Shown here: positions 52,791 through 62,570 of the stretch, in pieces
Layout: each line of letters opens with the position of its first letter
Position numbering within the stretch: position 1 is the stretch's first letter
Assembly (NCBI RefSeq): GCF_947498805.1
Contig: NZ_CANMLT010000001.1
Span: forward strand, 1-64,000
Length of the DNA stretch: 64,000 nt
Source of the DNA: an uncultured Tenacibaculum sp.
GTDB lineage: Bacteria; Bacteroidota; Bacteroidia; Flavobacteriales; Flavobacteriaceae
Direction of reading: 5' to 3'
Position numbers and translations under genes: made by a program
The notes under the pieces: generated by a model
The model's input: the letters and a program-made list of their open reading frames with translations, nothing else
Told to the model about the DNA's origin: nothing
Database searches by the model: none

Positions 52791-52824
52791 AAAACTTAGT
52801 ATATATGGCATATACTAAGCTTTT
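52791..52824 (-). terminator. Terminator downstream of SusCD pair A
   Basis: Stem CTTAGTATA / TATACTAAG (52795-52803, 52811-52819) flanked by A- and T-runs, 24 bases after the SusD-like stop. Confidence 0.8.
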
Positions 52825-52847
52825 TATAATTCAAATTATTATTATTC

Positions 52848-54272
52848 TTAATTAAAAGGTAAAACCTGATCTGAAGTTTTGTTTTGAACTAAGATTTTAT
52901 TTAAATCAATAGTTGTAGTAGCTGTTTTAGCTACAGCATCGTAAGTGATAGCATCTAAATTAGCGATGTTTGAATTAATAAACGAAGGGATAACAGGAGT
53001 TGTACCTGGATCACCAGCATTGATATTTGGATTTAAATCAATTTCCTCTTCGAAAATTACTAATTTAACTCCCATGTCTACTAATCTCATACCTTCAGCT
53101 AAAAATACTTCTTGTCTTGTTCTGTATATTAATTCTAAAGCTTCATCTTCTGTAGTTACAGCATCAATTTCAGCAACAGTTACTGAAGTTCCTGAGATAG
53201 AAGGAACACTAACAGTAGCAGCTTGACGATCTAAAACTAATCCAGTTCTACCGTTAACTGTAATGTCTGCTTTATTAGGTCTTGATCCTGGAGCATTTTG
53301 AGTTCTACCTTCAGTAGCATCACTAAACGTTCTAACTTCTCTAGTGTTAACTAAAGCTAATAAAGCTTTTAAATTATCTTTAGTAGCATTTAAATCTGTT
53401 GAAGCATTAGCTTCAGCTAAGATTAAATACGCTTCTTCAGCTTTAAGATAGTTAATAGAAGGATCTGCACTTGCAGTTAAAAATGAATATTTAGGGTCTA
53501 AAAAGTCTAAAGTTGGTAAAGGTTGTAAGTCATCAAAAGTACCTCTAGCAAATAATGCACTTTCCATTACACTTACAGGTCCACTACTACTAGCTTCATC
53601 AAATTGAGCTTCTCTTCTGAAGTTTGTGCTTAATGCTAAAGCAGCATTTGCAGCACTTACAGCCATTGCTCTATTTCCTAAGAAGTAATAAGCTCTAGCT
53701 TTAGCTAATTGATATTCCGCTTTGTTATTTAAAGCAATAGCAGCATCAAATTTTTGAATCGCTGAGTTGTAGTTGTCTTGAGATGAAGCTGGAGCTCCAA
53801 GTGGTTCTTGTGGTAAGTACGAGAAGTACATAGCCGCATACAAATAAGACATTCCTTCAAAATACTCAAATTCAGCTTTGGTAGCATCTGTAGCTTGAGT
53901 ATCATTTGGAGCTACTTGCTGACTTCCAAACTTAGCTAATTCTCTTAAACGAGCAATGTTACGTTGTGTGTCTCTCATGTCAGGATCAGTGATTCTGATA
54001 TCAAGAGCATCCATAAATTGGCTATAGAATGTTTGTGTGTTTACATAGTTATCTGATCCAATCTCTGCTAAAATTACAGTTTCGTTTTGTACTAAAGACA
54101 TTTGTCTTTCAACTCCTTGTAATAAGATAGCAGCAGAGTTAGGTTGTCCTACAACAGCTGATTCTGAGAAGTTCGGGTTGGTTACCGTGGTGAAATCAAC
54201 TACTTTATTAAAATCATTAGTACAGTTATATAAAAGTGCTAAAGATAATATTGGTATAAATATTTTTTTCAT
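52848..54272 (-). CDS. SusD/RagB-family lipoprotein, pair A
   Basis: The 474-aa surface lipoprotein (lipobox LLYNC, C16) carries SusD features: EFEYFEGMSYLYAAMYFSYLPQEPLG, FDAAIALNNKAEYQLAKARAYYFLGN, YLKAEEAYLILAEANASTDLNATKDNLKALL and LIYRTRQEVFLAEGMRLVDMGV near the C-terminus. It has more internal TPR-like repeats than the pair B protein and differs strongly in sequence, so the two pairs are probably for different substrates. It is 12 bases downstream of its SusC partner. Confidence 0.9.
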   Translation of the reverse strand: MKKIFIPILSLALLYNCTNDFNKVVDFTTVTNPNFSESAVVGQPNSAAILLQGVERQMSLVQNETVILAEIGSDNYVNTQTFYSQFMDALDIRITDPDMRDTQRNIARLRELAKFGSQQVAPNDTQATDATKAEFEYFEGMSYLYAAMYFSYLPQEPLGAPASSQDNYNSAIQKFDAAIALNNKAEYQLAKARAYYFLGNRAMAVSAANAALALSTNFRREAQFDEASSSGPVSVMESALFARGTFDDLQPLPTLDFLDPKYSFLTASADPSINYLKAEEAYLILAEANASTDLNATKDNLKALLALVNTREVRTFSDATEGRTQNAPGSRPNKADITVNGRTGLVLDRQAATVSVPSISGTSVTVAEIDAVTTEDEALELIYRTRQEVFLAEGMRLVDMGVKLVIFEEEIDLNPNINAGDPGTTPVIPSFINSNIANLDAITYDAVAKTATTTIDLNKILVQNKTSDQVLPFN

Positions 54273-54284
54273 TTTTTTCTAAAT

Positions 54285-57089
54285 TTAAAATTGGAATTTA
54301 AGAGAGGTCATGTAAATTCTTGGAGCAGATTCTGTACCGTAAGCAAAACCTCCAGTAGCAAATCCGTTTTGTGCACCAACACCAGATCCAGTAGTTTCTG
54401 GGTCAAAGTTTCCAGCTGTCCAGTTAAATGGATTTGTAACGTTGAATCCAGCTGTTACGTTTTTAAAGATTTTTAAAGTCTCTCCAAAGCTATAAGATAA
54501 TCCAATGTTTCTAATTTTCACGAAATCAGAGTCAAATACGAAATAGTTAACGTAGTTGAATGGAGATGTAGTTCCAACGATGTCTGCTGGAATTCCAGTG
54601 TTATCATGTCCTCTTAAGTGTCTTAATAAGAAACTTAAATCAACCGATTTACCTCCGAATTGGTAATCACCAGACATAAATAAGTTAAACTTCTTGTAAG
54701 AGTAGTTTAAGCTGAAAGATCCAAAGTGAGGAGCATAAGTATCACCTAAGAAAGAGTTTCTTTCAAAGTTATATGTCCCATCTGCTTGTCTTATTGCTGC
54801 TGTACCTCTTAAGTATCCTAAAGAAAGCCCTTCATCAACACGAGATCCAATTACTGTAAATCCACCTACGATAAATCCTGGTGCACCACCTGTACTTGTT
54901 ACCACGTTGTTGTTCTTGTTATAAGAAGCGTTGAAGTTTAATGTATGGTTTTCAGTTTGAACTAACGTTGAAGATAATTCAAATTCCCATCCTGTATTTT
55001 TAATTTCACCAATATTTGTAGTTTGGCTTAATTGTCCTGTAGACTGAGCTAAGTTAGGGTCAAATAAAGCATCAGTTGTGATACCTCTATAGTAAGTAGC
55101 TCCTAAGTTTAATCTATTGTTAAAGAATCCTAAATCTAAACCAAATTCAGTAGTTGCTACTTTTTCAGATACTAAGTTAGGGTTTCCTGGGTTACCAAAA
55201 GTAAATGCAGGTTGACCGAAGAAAGTGTTTAATGTAAATGTTCTATCCTCAGCAAATGCTCTTGGGAATAAAGTAGCTTCACCATAGTTAGCACGTACTC
55301 GAACGTTTGATACAGTTTCGCTAATAGAGCTGTCCTTATAGAAATCATGGTCAGAAATGTTATAAGTAACCCCAACCTTAGGTAAGAAACGAGTCTTTGC
55401 AGCAGGTCCAGCAGAAGTGTTTTGGTCAATTCTACCACCAACTTCTAAATAAGCTACGTCATAAATACCAATGTTTTCTAAGAAGTAAACACCATAGTTA
55501 GCATTTTCTAAAATATTATCCTCTATTTCTTTAGTAGGATAGTTTTGCACTAATGAAGATCCATCTACTCCTCCAGAACCACTTAATCTAGTTTGTCTAT
55601 CTGAAGTTCTAAAGAACTGTCCTCCAAAAATTGTTACGAAAGAGAAATTCTCTAAATCAAACTTGTGTGTAAAGTTTAAGTCAGCAGTAGTAGTAAATGA
55701 GCTTCTTAAAGCACGTGTAATTGTACCTCTATCTGTTGTTCCAGGTGCTTCAGCTCCTAAAGCAACTAATAAAGCGTTAGAATTCTTAGATTGGTTTGTA
55801 GATGTTCTTGAATCAACCCCGATAGTAGCATTTACTTGTAAGTTGTCTAAGATATCGTAAGAGAATTTATTCGAGTTAGTAAAACGGTGAATAAATCTGT
55901 TGATGTCAACTAATTGTCCAATTTCTTGAGCTCTAGCTTTTTCAGCTTCCCATTGAGCATCAGTCATAGTATCTAAGTTACCTCTACCAGCACCTTCGAA
56001 AGCTGAGAATCTAGAGAAACTTGTGTTTGCGTTAAAGTCAGTATTTGCTTCGAACCCTACATAAGAGAAAGAACCAGTATACTTAAACTTGTCACTTAAC
56101 TTAGCGTTAAGACCAAAAGATAAAGATCTTTTAATTTGTTCGTTATAATCGTTAAAGCTATCATCAGTATATAAGCTTCCAGAGAAGTTATAAGTAACAT
56201 TTTCGCTACCACCGTTGATTCCAACTTTAAATTCTTGTGCTACACCAGGCTTAAAAAGAGCCTCAGCAGTTCTATCATACTTTAAGAAATCTTTTGTAGC
56301 GCTGATTATACCTAATCTAGACTCAAAGAAAAAGTTAGCTCTTCCAGCTTTACCTTTCTTTGTGATGATTTGAATTACACCATTTGCAGCATCTGCTCCG
56401 TATAATGTAGTTGCAGCACCCCCTTTGATATATTCTATTTTTTCAATTGACTCAGCAGGAATATCAGCAAGTGCAGATACGTTAGCCCCCCCAGAACCAA
56501 TACCTAATGTTGGGTTCGAGTTTAAGTTATCAACTCTTACACCATCAACGATAACTACTGGAGTAGCAGATGTAGAAGCTGAGATAGGCCCTCTTGTTCT
56601 AATTAATGCTGTAGTACCAGGTTGTCCAGAACTTAATCTAATCTGTGCACTTGGAGTAGTAGATTGAAGAAGTTGGTCTATTTGATTACCAGGTAATTTT
56701 TCAATGTCTTTAGCAGATAATACATCTACCTTAGTAGATAATCTCTTTTTCTCAATACCAGAACCCTGACCAGTAATAACGATTTCGTCTAAGATATTAT
56801 CTTCTTCCATCGATACATTAATCTGTGCGTTGTTACCAACAGTTCTTTCTGCAGTTTTCATACCAATAAAACTAAACTGAATAACATCACCAGTATTAGC
56901 TTGGATAGAGTAGTTACCATCGAAATCAGTTTCAGTTCCATTATTGGTCCCTTTAATTAAGACAGTAACTCCCGGTAAAGGACCAGATTCACTCGAAACT
57001 GTTCCTGAAATTGTTTTTTCTTGAGCAAATGTTATTTGTACAAGTAACGTTAGGATAAACGTTAAAATTCCATTAAACTTTGTTTTCAT
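54285..57089 (-). CDS. SusC/RagA-family TonB-linked outer-membrane protein, pair A
   Basis: The 934-aa protein has a signal peptide (ends VQITFAQ) and a carboxypeptidase-regulatory domain (~24-100, GTVSSESGPLPGVTVLIKGT). The plug domain (~110-230) contains LDEIVITGQGSGIEKKRLSTK, LPGNQIDQLLQSTTPSAQIR, VVIVDGVRVDNLNS and TTLYGADAANGVIQIITKKG; the barrel ends with RIYMTSLKFQF. It is shorter than most SusC proteins. Works with the adjacent SusD. Apart from the conserved leader no promoter match is clear. Confidence 0.94.
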   Translation of the reverse strand: MKTKFNGILTFILTLLVQITFAQEKTISGTVSSESGPLPGVTVLIKGTNNGTETDFDGNYSIQANTGDVIQFSFIGMKTAERTVGNNAQINVSMEEDNILDEIVITGQGSGIEKKRLSTKVDVLSAKDIEKLPGNQIDQLLQSTTPSAQIRLSSGQPGTTALIRTRGPISASTSATPVVIVDGVRVDNLNSNPTLGIGSGGANVSALADIPAESIEKIEYIKGGAATTLYGADAANGVIQIITKKGKAGRANFFFESRLGIISATKDFLKYDRTAEALFKPGVAQEFKVGINGGSENVTYNFSGSLYTDDSFNDYNEQIKRSLSFGLNAKLSDKFKYTGSFSYVGFEANTDFNANTSFSRFSAFEGAGRGNLDTMTDAQWEAEKARAQEIGQLVDINRFIHRFTNSNKFSYDILDNLQVNATIGVDSRTSTNQSKNSNALLVALGAEAPGTTDRGTITRALRSSFTTTADLNFTHKFDLENFSFVTIFGGQFFRTSDRQTRLSGSGGVDGSSLVQNYPTKEIEDNILENANYGVYFLENIGIYDVAYLEVGGRIDQNTSAGPAAKTRFLPKVGVTYNISDHDFYKDSSISETVSNVRVRANYGEATLFPRAFAEDRTFTLNTFFGQPAFTFGNPGNPNLVSEKVATTEFGLDLGFFNNRLNLGATYYRGITTDALFDPNLAQSTGQLSQTTNIGEIKNTGWEFELSSTLVQTENHTLNFNASYNKNNNVVTSTGGAPGFIVGGFTVIGSRVDEGLSLGYLRGTAAIRQADGTYNFERNSFLGDTYAPHFGSFSLNYSYKKFNLFMSGDYQFGGKSVDLSFLLRHLRGHDNTGIPADIVGTTSPFNYVNYFVFDSDFVKIRNIGLSYSFGETLKIFKNVTAGFNVTNPFNWTAGNFDPETTGSGVGAQNGFATGGFAYGTESAPRIYMTSLKFQF

Positions 57090-57130
57090 TTTATAATTAT
57101 TTGAATTAATTGGCGCTAAAATCTTAATTA
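57090..57130 (-). promoter_or_regulatory. Conserved leader upstream of susC pair A
   Basis: The minus strand reads TTAAGATTTTAGCGCC then AATTAATTCAAATAATTA up to the start, matching the leader at 52709-52750. The remaining gap to rpsL (57131-57398) holds the rpsL promoter and otherwise AT-rich sequence. Confidence 0.55.
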
Positions 57131-57309
57131 TTTCTTAAAAGAACAACTATTTTGTTAAAAAAAACTCAAAAAGATTTCAGCTTGTTTTCTCGCGTTAGTT
57201 GTTGATTTTCCTAGAAACTTACGTGATTGTTTTATTTCAAACAAAAAGACTTTTATTTGTTAAATTTTTTAACACTATTGTTTCTAGTGAAAAAATAAAG
57301 CGCTGATAT

Positions 57310-57339
57310 TTGATTAATTATAAAATAATTGTACATTTG
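57310..57339 (+). promoter_or_regulatory. Promoter of the str operon (rpsL-rpsG-fusA-rpsJ)
   Basis: TTG (57310-57312), 19-base spacer, TACATTTG (57332-57339): an exact TTG-N19-TAnnTTTG promoter. It gives a leader of ~50 nt containing a small CTCTT/AAGAG hairpin. Confidence 0.85.
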
Positions 57340-57398
57340 CAAACTCTTAAAAAAGAGAATAATTAATAGTACAAACGAAAAATTAGTAACAATTTAGT

Positions 57399-57779
57399 AT
57401 GCCAACTATTCAACAATTAGTTCGTAAAGGAAGAACCAAAATGACTAAGAAGAGTAAATCGGCTGCTTTGATGTCTTGTCCGCAAAGACGTGGAGTTTGT
57501 ACGCGTGTGTATACCACTACACCGAAGAAACCTAATTCAGCAATGCGTAAAGTAGCGCGTGTTAGGTTAACTAACGGTAATGAGATCAACGCGTATATTC
57601 CAGGTGAAGGACATAATCTTCAGGAGCACTCGATAGTATTAGTCAGAGGTGGAAGGGTAAAAGATTTACCAGGTGTTAAATATCACGTTGTACGTGGTGC
57701 ATTAGATACTGCAGGTGTTGAGGGAAGAACTCAACGTAGGTCTAAGTACGGTGCAAAACGCCCTAAAGACAAAAAGTAA
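57399..57779 (+). CDS. rpsL: 30S ribosomal protein S12
   Basis: The 126-aa protein of the ribosomal decoding site has the family blocks [57 protein letters not shown] and [19 protein letters not shown]. The Lys residues that are altered in streptomycin-resistant mutants (in TPKKPNS and PGVKYH) are the wild-type Lys. It is the first gene of the str operon. Confidence 0.99.
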   Translation: MPTIQQLVRKGRTKMTKKSKSAALMSCPQRRGVCTRVYTTTPKKPNSAMRKVARVRLTNGNEINAYIPGEGHNLQEHSIVLVRGGRVKDLPGVKYHVVRGALDTAGVEGRTQRRSKYGAKRPKDKK

Positions 57780-57810
57780 AAATTAGTAGTAACTTTTTTA
57801 ATGTAGAGAC

Positions 57811-58287
57811 ATGAGAAAAAGAAGAGCTAAAAAAAGAGTTTTGTTACCAGACCCAAGGTTTAATGACCAATTAGTAACACGTTTTGTGAATAACTTAATG
57901 TGGGATGGTAAGAAATCTGTAGCATTCAAAGTTTTTTACGATGCAATGGATATCGTAAATGAAAAAAAGACTGACGAAGAAAAGTCAGCTTTAGAAATAT
58001 GGAAAGATGGTTTATCTAATGTAATGCCTCACGTAGAAGTACGTTCTCGTCGTGTTGGTGGTGCAACATTCCAAATTCCAATGCAAATTCGTCCAGATCG
58101 TAAAGTTTCAATGGCAATCAAATGGATGATTTCTTATGCGCGTAAGCGTAATGAAAAAACAATGGCACAACGTTTAGCATCAGAAGTATTAGCTGCTGCT
58201 AAAGAAGAAGGAGCTGCTGTAAAGAAGAGAGTAGATACTCATAAAATGGCTGAGGCTAACAAGGCATTCTCACACTTTAGATTTTAA
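57811..58287 (+). CDS. rpsG: 30S ribosomal protein S7
   Basis: The 158-aa protein binds 16S rRNA and starts assembly of the small-subunit head. Typical blocks: [63 protein letters not shown] and the C-terminal [15 protein letters not shown]. Starts 31 bases after rpsL. Confidence 0.99.
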   Translation: MRKRRAKKRVLLPDPRFNDQLVTRFVNNLMWDGKKSVAFKVFYDAMDIVNEKKTDEEKSALEIWKDGLSNVMPHVEVRSRRVGGATFQIPMQIRPDRKVSMAIKWMISYARKRNEKTMAQRLASEVLAAAKEEGAAVKKRVDTHKMAEANKAFSHFRF

Positions 58288-58292
58288 TAACA

Positions 58293-60410
58293 ATGGCTAG
58301 AGATTTAAAATTTACAAGAAATATTGGTATTGCTGCTCACATTGATGCAGGAAAAACTACAACTACTGAGCGTATCTTGTTTTATACGGGAGTTTCTCAT
58401 AAGATTGGTGAAGTACACGATGGTGCATCTACGATGGACTGGATGGAGCAAGAAGCAGAAAGAGGTATTACAATTACTTCTGCTGCAACTACTTGTGAGT
58501 GGAAATTCCCAATTGAAAATGGACAACCTACTCCTGATACTAAAGGATATCACTTTAATATTATTGATACTCCTGGTCACGTAGACTTTACTGTAGAGGT
58601 AAACCGTTCATTACGTGTATTAGATGGTTTAGTATTCTTATTTTCAGCTGTTGATGGTGTTGAGCCTCAATCAGAAACAAACTGGCGTTTAGCTGACAAC
58701 TATAAAGTACCACGTATTGGATTTGTTAACAAGATGGACCGTCAAGGATCTAACTTCTTAGCAGTATGTCAGCAGGTAAAAGATATGTTAAAGTCTAATG
58801 CAGTGCCAATCGTATTAAACATTGGTGATGAAGCAGACTTTAAAGGAATTGTAGATTTAGTTAAGAACCGTGCTATTGTATGGCATGATGATAACTTCGG
58901 ATCTACTTTCGATATCGTTGATATTCCAGAAGATTTAAAAGAAGAAGCTGCTGAATTAAGAGCAAAGTTAATTGAAGAGGTGGCTGCTTATGATGAGAAT
59001 TTATTAGAGAAGTTCATGGAAGATGAGAACTCTATTACAGAAGAAGAAGTACACGCTGCTTTACGTGCTGCTGTAATGGATATGTCTATCATTCCTATGG
59101 TATGTGGTTCAGCATTTAAAAATAAGGGTGTTCAGTTCTTGTTAGATGCTGTATGTCGTTACTTGCCTTCTCCAACTGATAAAGAAGCAATCATCGGTAC
59201 TGATCCTCATACAGGAGAAGAGATTGCTCGTAAACCAGATGTAAAAGAGCCATTTTCAGCTTTAGCATTTAAGATTGCAACAGATCCTTTCGTAGGACGT
59301 TTAGCATTCTTCCGTGCGTATTCTGGTCGTTTAGATGCAGGTTCTTACGTGTTAAACAATCGTTCAGGAAAGAAAGAGCGTATTTCTCGTATTTACCAAA
59401 TGCACTCTAACAAGCAAAATGCTATCGAATTTATCGAAGCAGGAGATATTGGAGCAGCTGTAGGATTTAAAGATATCAAAACAGGAGATACTTTATCTGC
59501 AGAAAAAGCACCAATCGTTTTAGAATCTATGGATTTCCCTGATCCGGTAATTGGTATCGCTGTCGAGCCAAAGACTAAGGGAGATGTTGATAAATTAGGT
59601 ATGGCTTTAGCTAAATTAGCTGAAGAAGATCCAACATTTACAGTTAAAACTGACGAAGCTTCAGGTCAAACAGTAATTTCAGGAATGGGTGAGTTACACT
59701 TAGATATTATTGTAGATCGATTAAAGCGTGAGTTTAAGGTAGAAGTTAATCAAGGTCAGCCTCAAGTAGAGTACAAAGAAGCTATTACTGCTGTTGCAGA
59801 ACACAGAGAAGTTTATAAGAAACAATCTGGTGGACGTGGTAAGTTTGCTGATATCGTATTCAAAATGGAGCCAGCTGAAGAAGGTAAACAAGGTTTAGAG
59901 TTCCAATCTACTATTAAAGGTGGTAACGTTCCTAAAGAATTTGTACCGTCTGTAGAAAAAGGATTCAAAGAAGCAATGAAGAATGGTCCATTAGCAGGTT
60001 ATGAAATGGATGCAATGAAGGTTACATTAACAGATGGATCTTTCCACCCTGTTGATTCTGATCAATTATCATTCGAATTAGCTGCAAAATTAGGTTACAA
60101 AGCTGCTGCAAAGGCTGCAAGAGCTGTAATCATGGAGCCAATGATGAAGTTAGAGGTGTTAACTCCAGAAGAAAATATGGGTGACATCGTAGGTGACTTA
60201 AACAGAAGACGTGGTCAAGTAAACGATATGAGTGATCGTTCTGGATCTAAAGTAGTAAAAGCTATCGTTCCATTATCGGAAATGTTTGGTTATGTAACTT
60301 CTTTACGTACATTATCTTCTGGTAGAGCAACATCTACTATGGAATTCTCTCACTATGCAGAGACTCCTTCAAATATTTCAGAGGAAGTAATCGCTAATGC
60401 TAAAGGTTAA
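58293..60410 (+). CDS. fusA: Elongation factor G
   Basis: This 705-aa GTPase drives ribosomal translocation. G-domain motifs: [13 protein letters not shown] (G1), the switch I region [31 protein letters not shown] (G3) and NKMDR (G4). Later domains include [19 protein letters not shown] and the C-terminal [37 protein letters not shown]. It lies 5 bases after rpsG and 5 bases before rpsJ, without a tuf gene between, as is normal in this group. Confidence 0.99.
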   Translation: MARDLKFTRNIGIAAHIDAGKTTTTERILFYTGVSHKIGEVHDGASTMDWMEQEAERGITITSAATTCEWKFPIENGQPTPDTKGYHFNIIDTPGHVDFTVEVNRSLRVLDGLVFLFSAVDGVEPQSETNWRLADNYKVPRIGFVNKMDRQGSNFLAVCQQVKDMLKSNAVPIVLNIGDEADFKGIVDLVKNRAIVWHDDNFGSTFDIVDIPEDLKEEAAELRAKLIEEVAAYDENLLEKFMEDENSITEEEVHAALRAAVMDMSIIPMVCGSAFKNKGVQFLLDAVCRYLPSPTDKEAIIGTDPHTGEEIARKPDVKEPFSALAFKIATDPFVGRLAFFRAYSGRLDAGSYVLNNRSGKKERISRIYQMHSNKQNAIEFIEAGDIGAAVGFKDIKTGDTLSAEKAPIVLESMDFPDPVIGIAVEPKTKGDVDKLGMALAKLAEEDPTFTVKTDEASGQTVISGMGELHLDIIVDRLKREFKVEVNQGQPQVEYKEAITAVAEHREVYKKQSGGRGKFADIVFKMEPAEEGKQGLEFQSTIKGGNVPKEFVPSVEKGFKEAMKNGPLAGYEMDAMKVTLTDGSFHPVDSDQLSFELAAKLGYKAAAKAARAVIMEPMMKLEVLTPEENMGDIVGDLNRRRGQVNDMSDRSGSKVVKAIVPLSEMFGYVTSLRTLSSGRATSTMEFSHYAETPSNISEEVIANAKG

Positions 60411-60415
60411 TTAAG

Positions 60416-60721
60416 ATGAGTCAAAAAATTAGAATAAAATTAAAATCTTACGATTACAATTTAGTAGACAAGTCTGCTGAGAAAATCGTTAAGACAGTAA
60501 AAAGTACTGGAGCGGTTGTTAACGGACCAATTCCATTACCAACTCATAAAAAGATTTTTACAGTATTACGTTCACCACACGTAAACAAAAAATCTAGAGA
60601 ACAATTTCAATTATCTGCTTACAAGCGTTTGTTAGATATCTATAGTTCTTCTTCGAAAACTATTGATGCTTTAATGAAACTTGAGTTGCCAAGCGGAGTT
60701 GAAGTTGAGATTAAGGTATAA
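60416..60721 (+). CDS. rpsJ: 30S ribosomal protein S10
   Basis: The 101-aa protein has the S10 blocks [50 protein letters not shown] and [29 protein letters not shown]. In enterobacteria rpsJ heads its own operon. Here it closes the str operon, followed by a terminator. S10 can also act as the NusE transcription factor. Confidence 0.99.
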   Translation: MSQKIRIKLKSYDYNLVDKSAEKIVKTVKSTGAVVNGPIPLPTHKKIFTVLRSPHVNKKSREQFQLSAYKRLLDIYSSSSKTIDALMKLELPSGVEVEIKV

Positions 60722-60730
60722 GTAAATGAT

Positions 60731-60767
60731 AACTTTCGGTTTAATTTTGTTAAACCGAAAGTTTTTT
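60731..60767 (+). terminator. Terminator of the str operon, containing the next promoter's -33
   Basis: Perfect 14-bp stem AACTTTCGGTTTAA / TTAAACCGAAAGTT (60731-60744, 60750-60763), loop TTTTG, then a T-run. The loop's TTG is the -33 element of the downstream promoter. Confidence 0.9.
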
Positions 60768-60776
60768 ATACTTTTG
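60747..60776 (+). promoter_or_regulatory. Promoter of the rplC ribosomal operon
   Basis: TTG (60747-60749), exactly 19 bases, TACTTTTG (60769-60776). Perfect match to the Bacteroidota promoter pattern; transcription should start near 60781-60784. Confidence 0.85.
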
Positions 60777-61013
60777 CACCCGAATTAAGATTCAGGGTGT
60801 AATTTTATATGCTGAATTTGAATTCAGTAAGACATGTCCGGAGGGTTTCGCGAAGGAAAAATGGGAAAACACTAAAGAGCTAAGCTAAATGTGTTTTATG
60901 CTCTTTTTTTTTGAGAGGAATTTCGGAAATGTGAAAATGAAACTTTAGTTTCAAATAATTATTATTAATTGACGCGCTGGATAAAATAAATCTATCGTCT
61001 AAAACAAACAAAT
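60777..61013 (+). promoter_or_regulatory. Structured leader of the rplC operon with possible attenuator
   Basis: About 230 nt of leader. Elements: CACCC ... GGGTG hairpin (60777-60799); CTGAATT/AATTCAG (60812-60827); and four interleaved arms, AAAACAC (60866-60872), AAAGAGC (60874-60880), GTGTTTT (60891-60897) and GCTCTTT (60900-60906), the last continuing into a long U-run (to 60912). The second and fourth arms form a terminator-like hairpin. The first and third arms would exclude it or make a pseudoknot. A GAAACTTTAGTTTC hairpin follows near 60939-60952. This resembles ribosomal-protein autoregulatory leaders; the controlling protein (L4 by analogy) is not shown. Confidence 0.55.
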
Positions 61014-61631
61014 ATGTCTGGGTTAATAGGAAGAAAAGTAGGAATGACCAGCTTATTCGATGAGAACGGGAAGAATATTCCTTGTACTGTAATCGAAGCA
61101 GGTCCTTGCGTTGTTACCCAAGTCAGAACCGAAGAGGTTGATGGCTACAATGCTTTACAACTTGGTTTCGATGACAAAAAAGCAAAAAGCTCTAATAAAG
61201 CTTTAGATGGTCACTTTAAAAAAGCTGGTACATCTGCTAAAAAGAAAGTTATTGAATTTCAAGGGTTTGATGGAGAGTATAAATTAGGAGACTCAATTAC
61301 TGTTGAGATGTTTACTGAAGGGGAGTTCGTTGATGTGTCAGGAACTTCAAAAGGTAAAGGTTTTCAAGGTGTTGTTAAACGTCATGGTTTTGCTGGGGTT
61401 GGACAAGCAACTCACGGTCAACATAACCGTTTAAGAGCTCCTGGTTCAATTGGTGCAGCTTCTTACCCTGCAAGAGTATTCAAAGGAATGCGTATGGCAG
61501 GTCGTATGGGAGGAGATCAAGTAAAAGTTCAAAATTTAAGAGTGTTAAAAGTGGTTGCTGATAAGAACTTAATCGTTGTAAAAGGAGCGGTTCCAGGTCA
61601 CAAAAACTCTTATGTAACTATCGAGAAATAA
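61014..61631 (+). CDS. rplC: 50S ribosomal protein L3
   Basis: The 205-aa protein near the peptidyl-transferase centre has [36 protein letters not shown] opening (shortened here to the key residues GRKVGMT), [27 protein letters not shown] and [12 protein letters not shown]. Its stop overlaps the next start by one base. Confidence 0.99.
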   Translation: MSGLIGRKVGMTSLFDENGKNIPCTVIEAGPCVVTQVRTEEVDGYNALQLGFDDKKAKSSNKALDGHFKKAGTSAKKKVIEFQGFDGEYKLGDSITVEMFTEGEFVDVSGTSKGKGFQGVVKRHGFAGVGQATHGQHNRLRAPGSIGAASYPARVFKGMRMAGRMGGDQVKVQNLRVLKVVADKNLIVVKGAVPGHKNSYVTIEK

Positions 61632-62260
61632 TGAAAGTAGCAGTATTAGATATTACAGGAAAAGATACTGGTAGAAAAGTTGAACTTTCTAGCGAAGTAT
61701 TCGGTATAGAGCCAAATAACCATGCGGTTTATTTAGATGTTAAGCAGTATTTAGCTAACCAAAGACAAGGAACTCACAAGTCTAAGGAGAGAGCTGAAAT
61801 TACTGGTTCTACAAGAAAGATTAAAAAACAAAAAGGTACAGGTACTGCTCGTGCAGGATCTATTAAATCTCCTGTTTTCAGAGGAGGAGGACGTATCTTT
61901 GGTCCAAGACCACGTAACTATTCTTTCAAATTAAATAAAAATTTAAAGCGTTTAGCTCGTAAATCTGCTTTAAGTATACAAGCAAAAGATAACAATTTAG
62001 TAGTTGTTGAAGATTTCAATTTTGAAGCTCCAAAAACGAAAGAGTTTGTTAATGTATTAAAAGCTTTAGGATTAGATGCTAAAAAGTCATTATTTGTTGT
62101 TGCTGAAGAAAATAAGAATGTTTATTTGTCTTCTCGCAACTTACAAGGTTCTAAGGTAGTAAATGCTACAGGAATTAACACTTACAATGTTTTAAATGCA
62201 GGTAAAGTTGTTATTTCTGAGAGCACTTTAGAAGGAATTCAGTCTAATTTAAGTAAATAG
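61631..62260 (+). CDS. rplD: 50S ribosomal protein L4
   Basis: The 209-aa protein lines the exit tunnel: [42 protein letters not shown] and [15 protein letters not shown] are the conserved loop and following block. L4 represses its own operon in E. coli, so it is a candidate regulator of the leader upstream of rplC. Coupled to rplC by TAATG. Confidence 0.99.
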   Translation: MKVAVLDITGKDTGRKVELSSEVFGIEPNNHAVYLDVKQYLANQRQGTHKSKERAEITGSTRKIKKQKGTGTARAGSIKSPVFRGGGRIFGPRPRNYSFKLNKNLKRLARKSALSIQAKDNNLVVVEDFNFEAPKTKEFVNVLKALGLDAKKSLFVVAEENKNVYLSSRNLQGSKVVNATGINTYNVLNAGKVVISESTLEGIQSNLSK

Positions 62261-62268
62261 GGAACAAA

Positions 62269-62559
62269 ATGAGTATTTTAATTAAACCTATTATTACGGA
62301 AAAAGCTACAAGTCAAAGCGAAGACTTTAATCGTTTTGCATTTGTTGTAAATAAGAAAGCTAACAAATTAGAAATCAAAGGAGCTGTTGAGGCTACTTAT
62401 GGTGTAACGGTTGAGGCTGTAAGAACTATGAATCATCCAGCAGAAAGAAAAACTAAATATACTAAGAAAGGTTTAGTTACTGGATTAACTAGTGGTTACA
62501 AAAAAGCAATCGTTCAGTTAGCAGAAGGAGAAACTATTGATTTTTATAACAATCTTTAA
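62269..62559 (+). CDS. rplW: 50S ribosomal protein L23
   Basis: The 96-aa protein at the tunnel exit, docking site for trigger factor and SRP. Blocks: [46 protein letters not shown]. Starts 8 bases after rplD. Confidence 0.99.
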   Translation: MSILIKPIITEKATSQSEDFNRFAFVVNKKANKLEIKGAVEATYGVTVEAVRTMNHPAERKTKYTKKGLVTGLTSGYKKAIVQLAEGETIDFYNNL

Positions 62560-62570
62560 GAAAGACAACA

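Noticed and set aside
48013..57089. Polysaccharide utilisation locus
   Set aside because: No glycoside hydrolase, lyase, sulfatase or hybrid two-component regulator lies near the two SusCD pairs.
58305..58584. Two short frames over the fusA start
   Set aside because: Both are shadows of the well-conserved elongation factor G gene.
60777..61013. Metabolite riboswitch upstream of rplC
   Set aside because: The downstream genes are ribosomal proteins; an autoregulatory protein-binding leader or attenuator fits better, and no known riboswitch core is visible.
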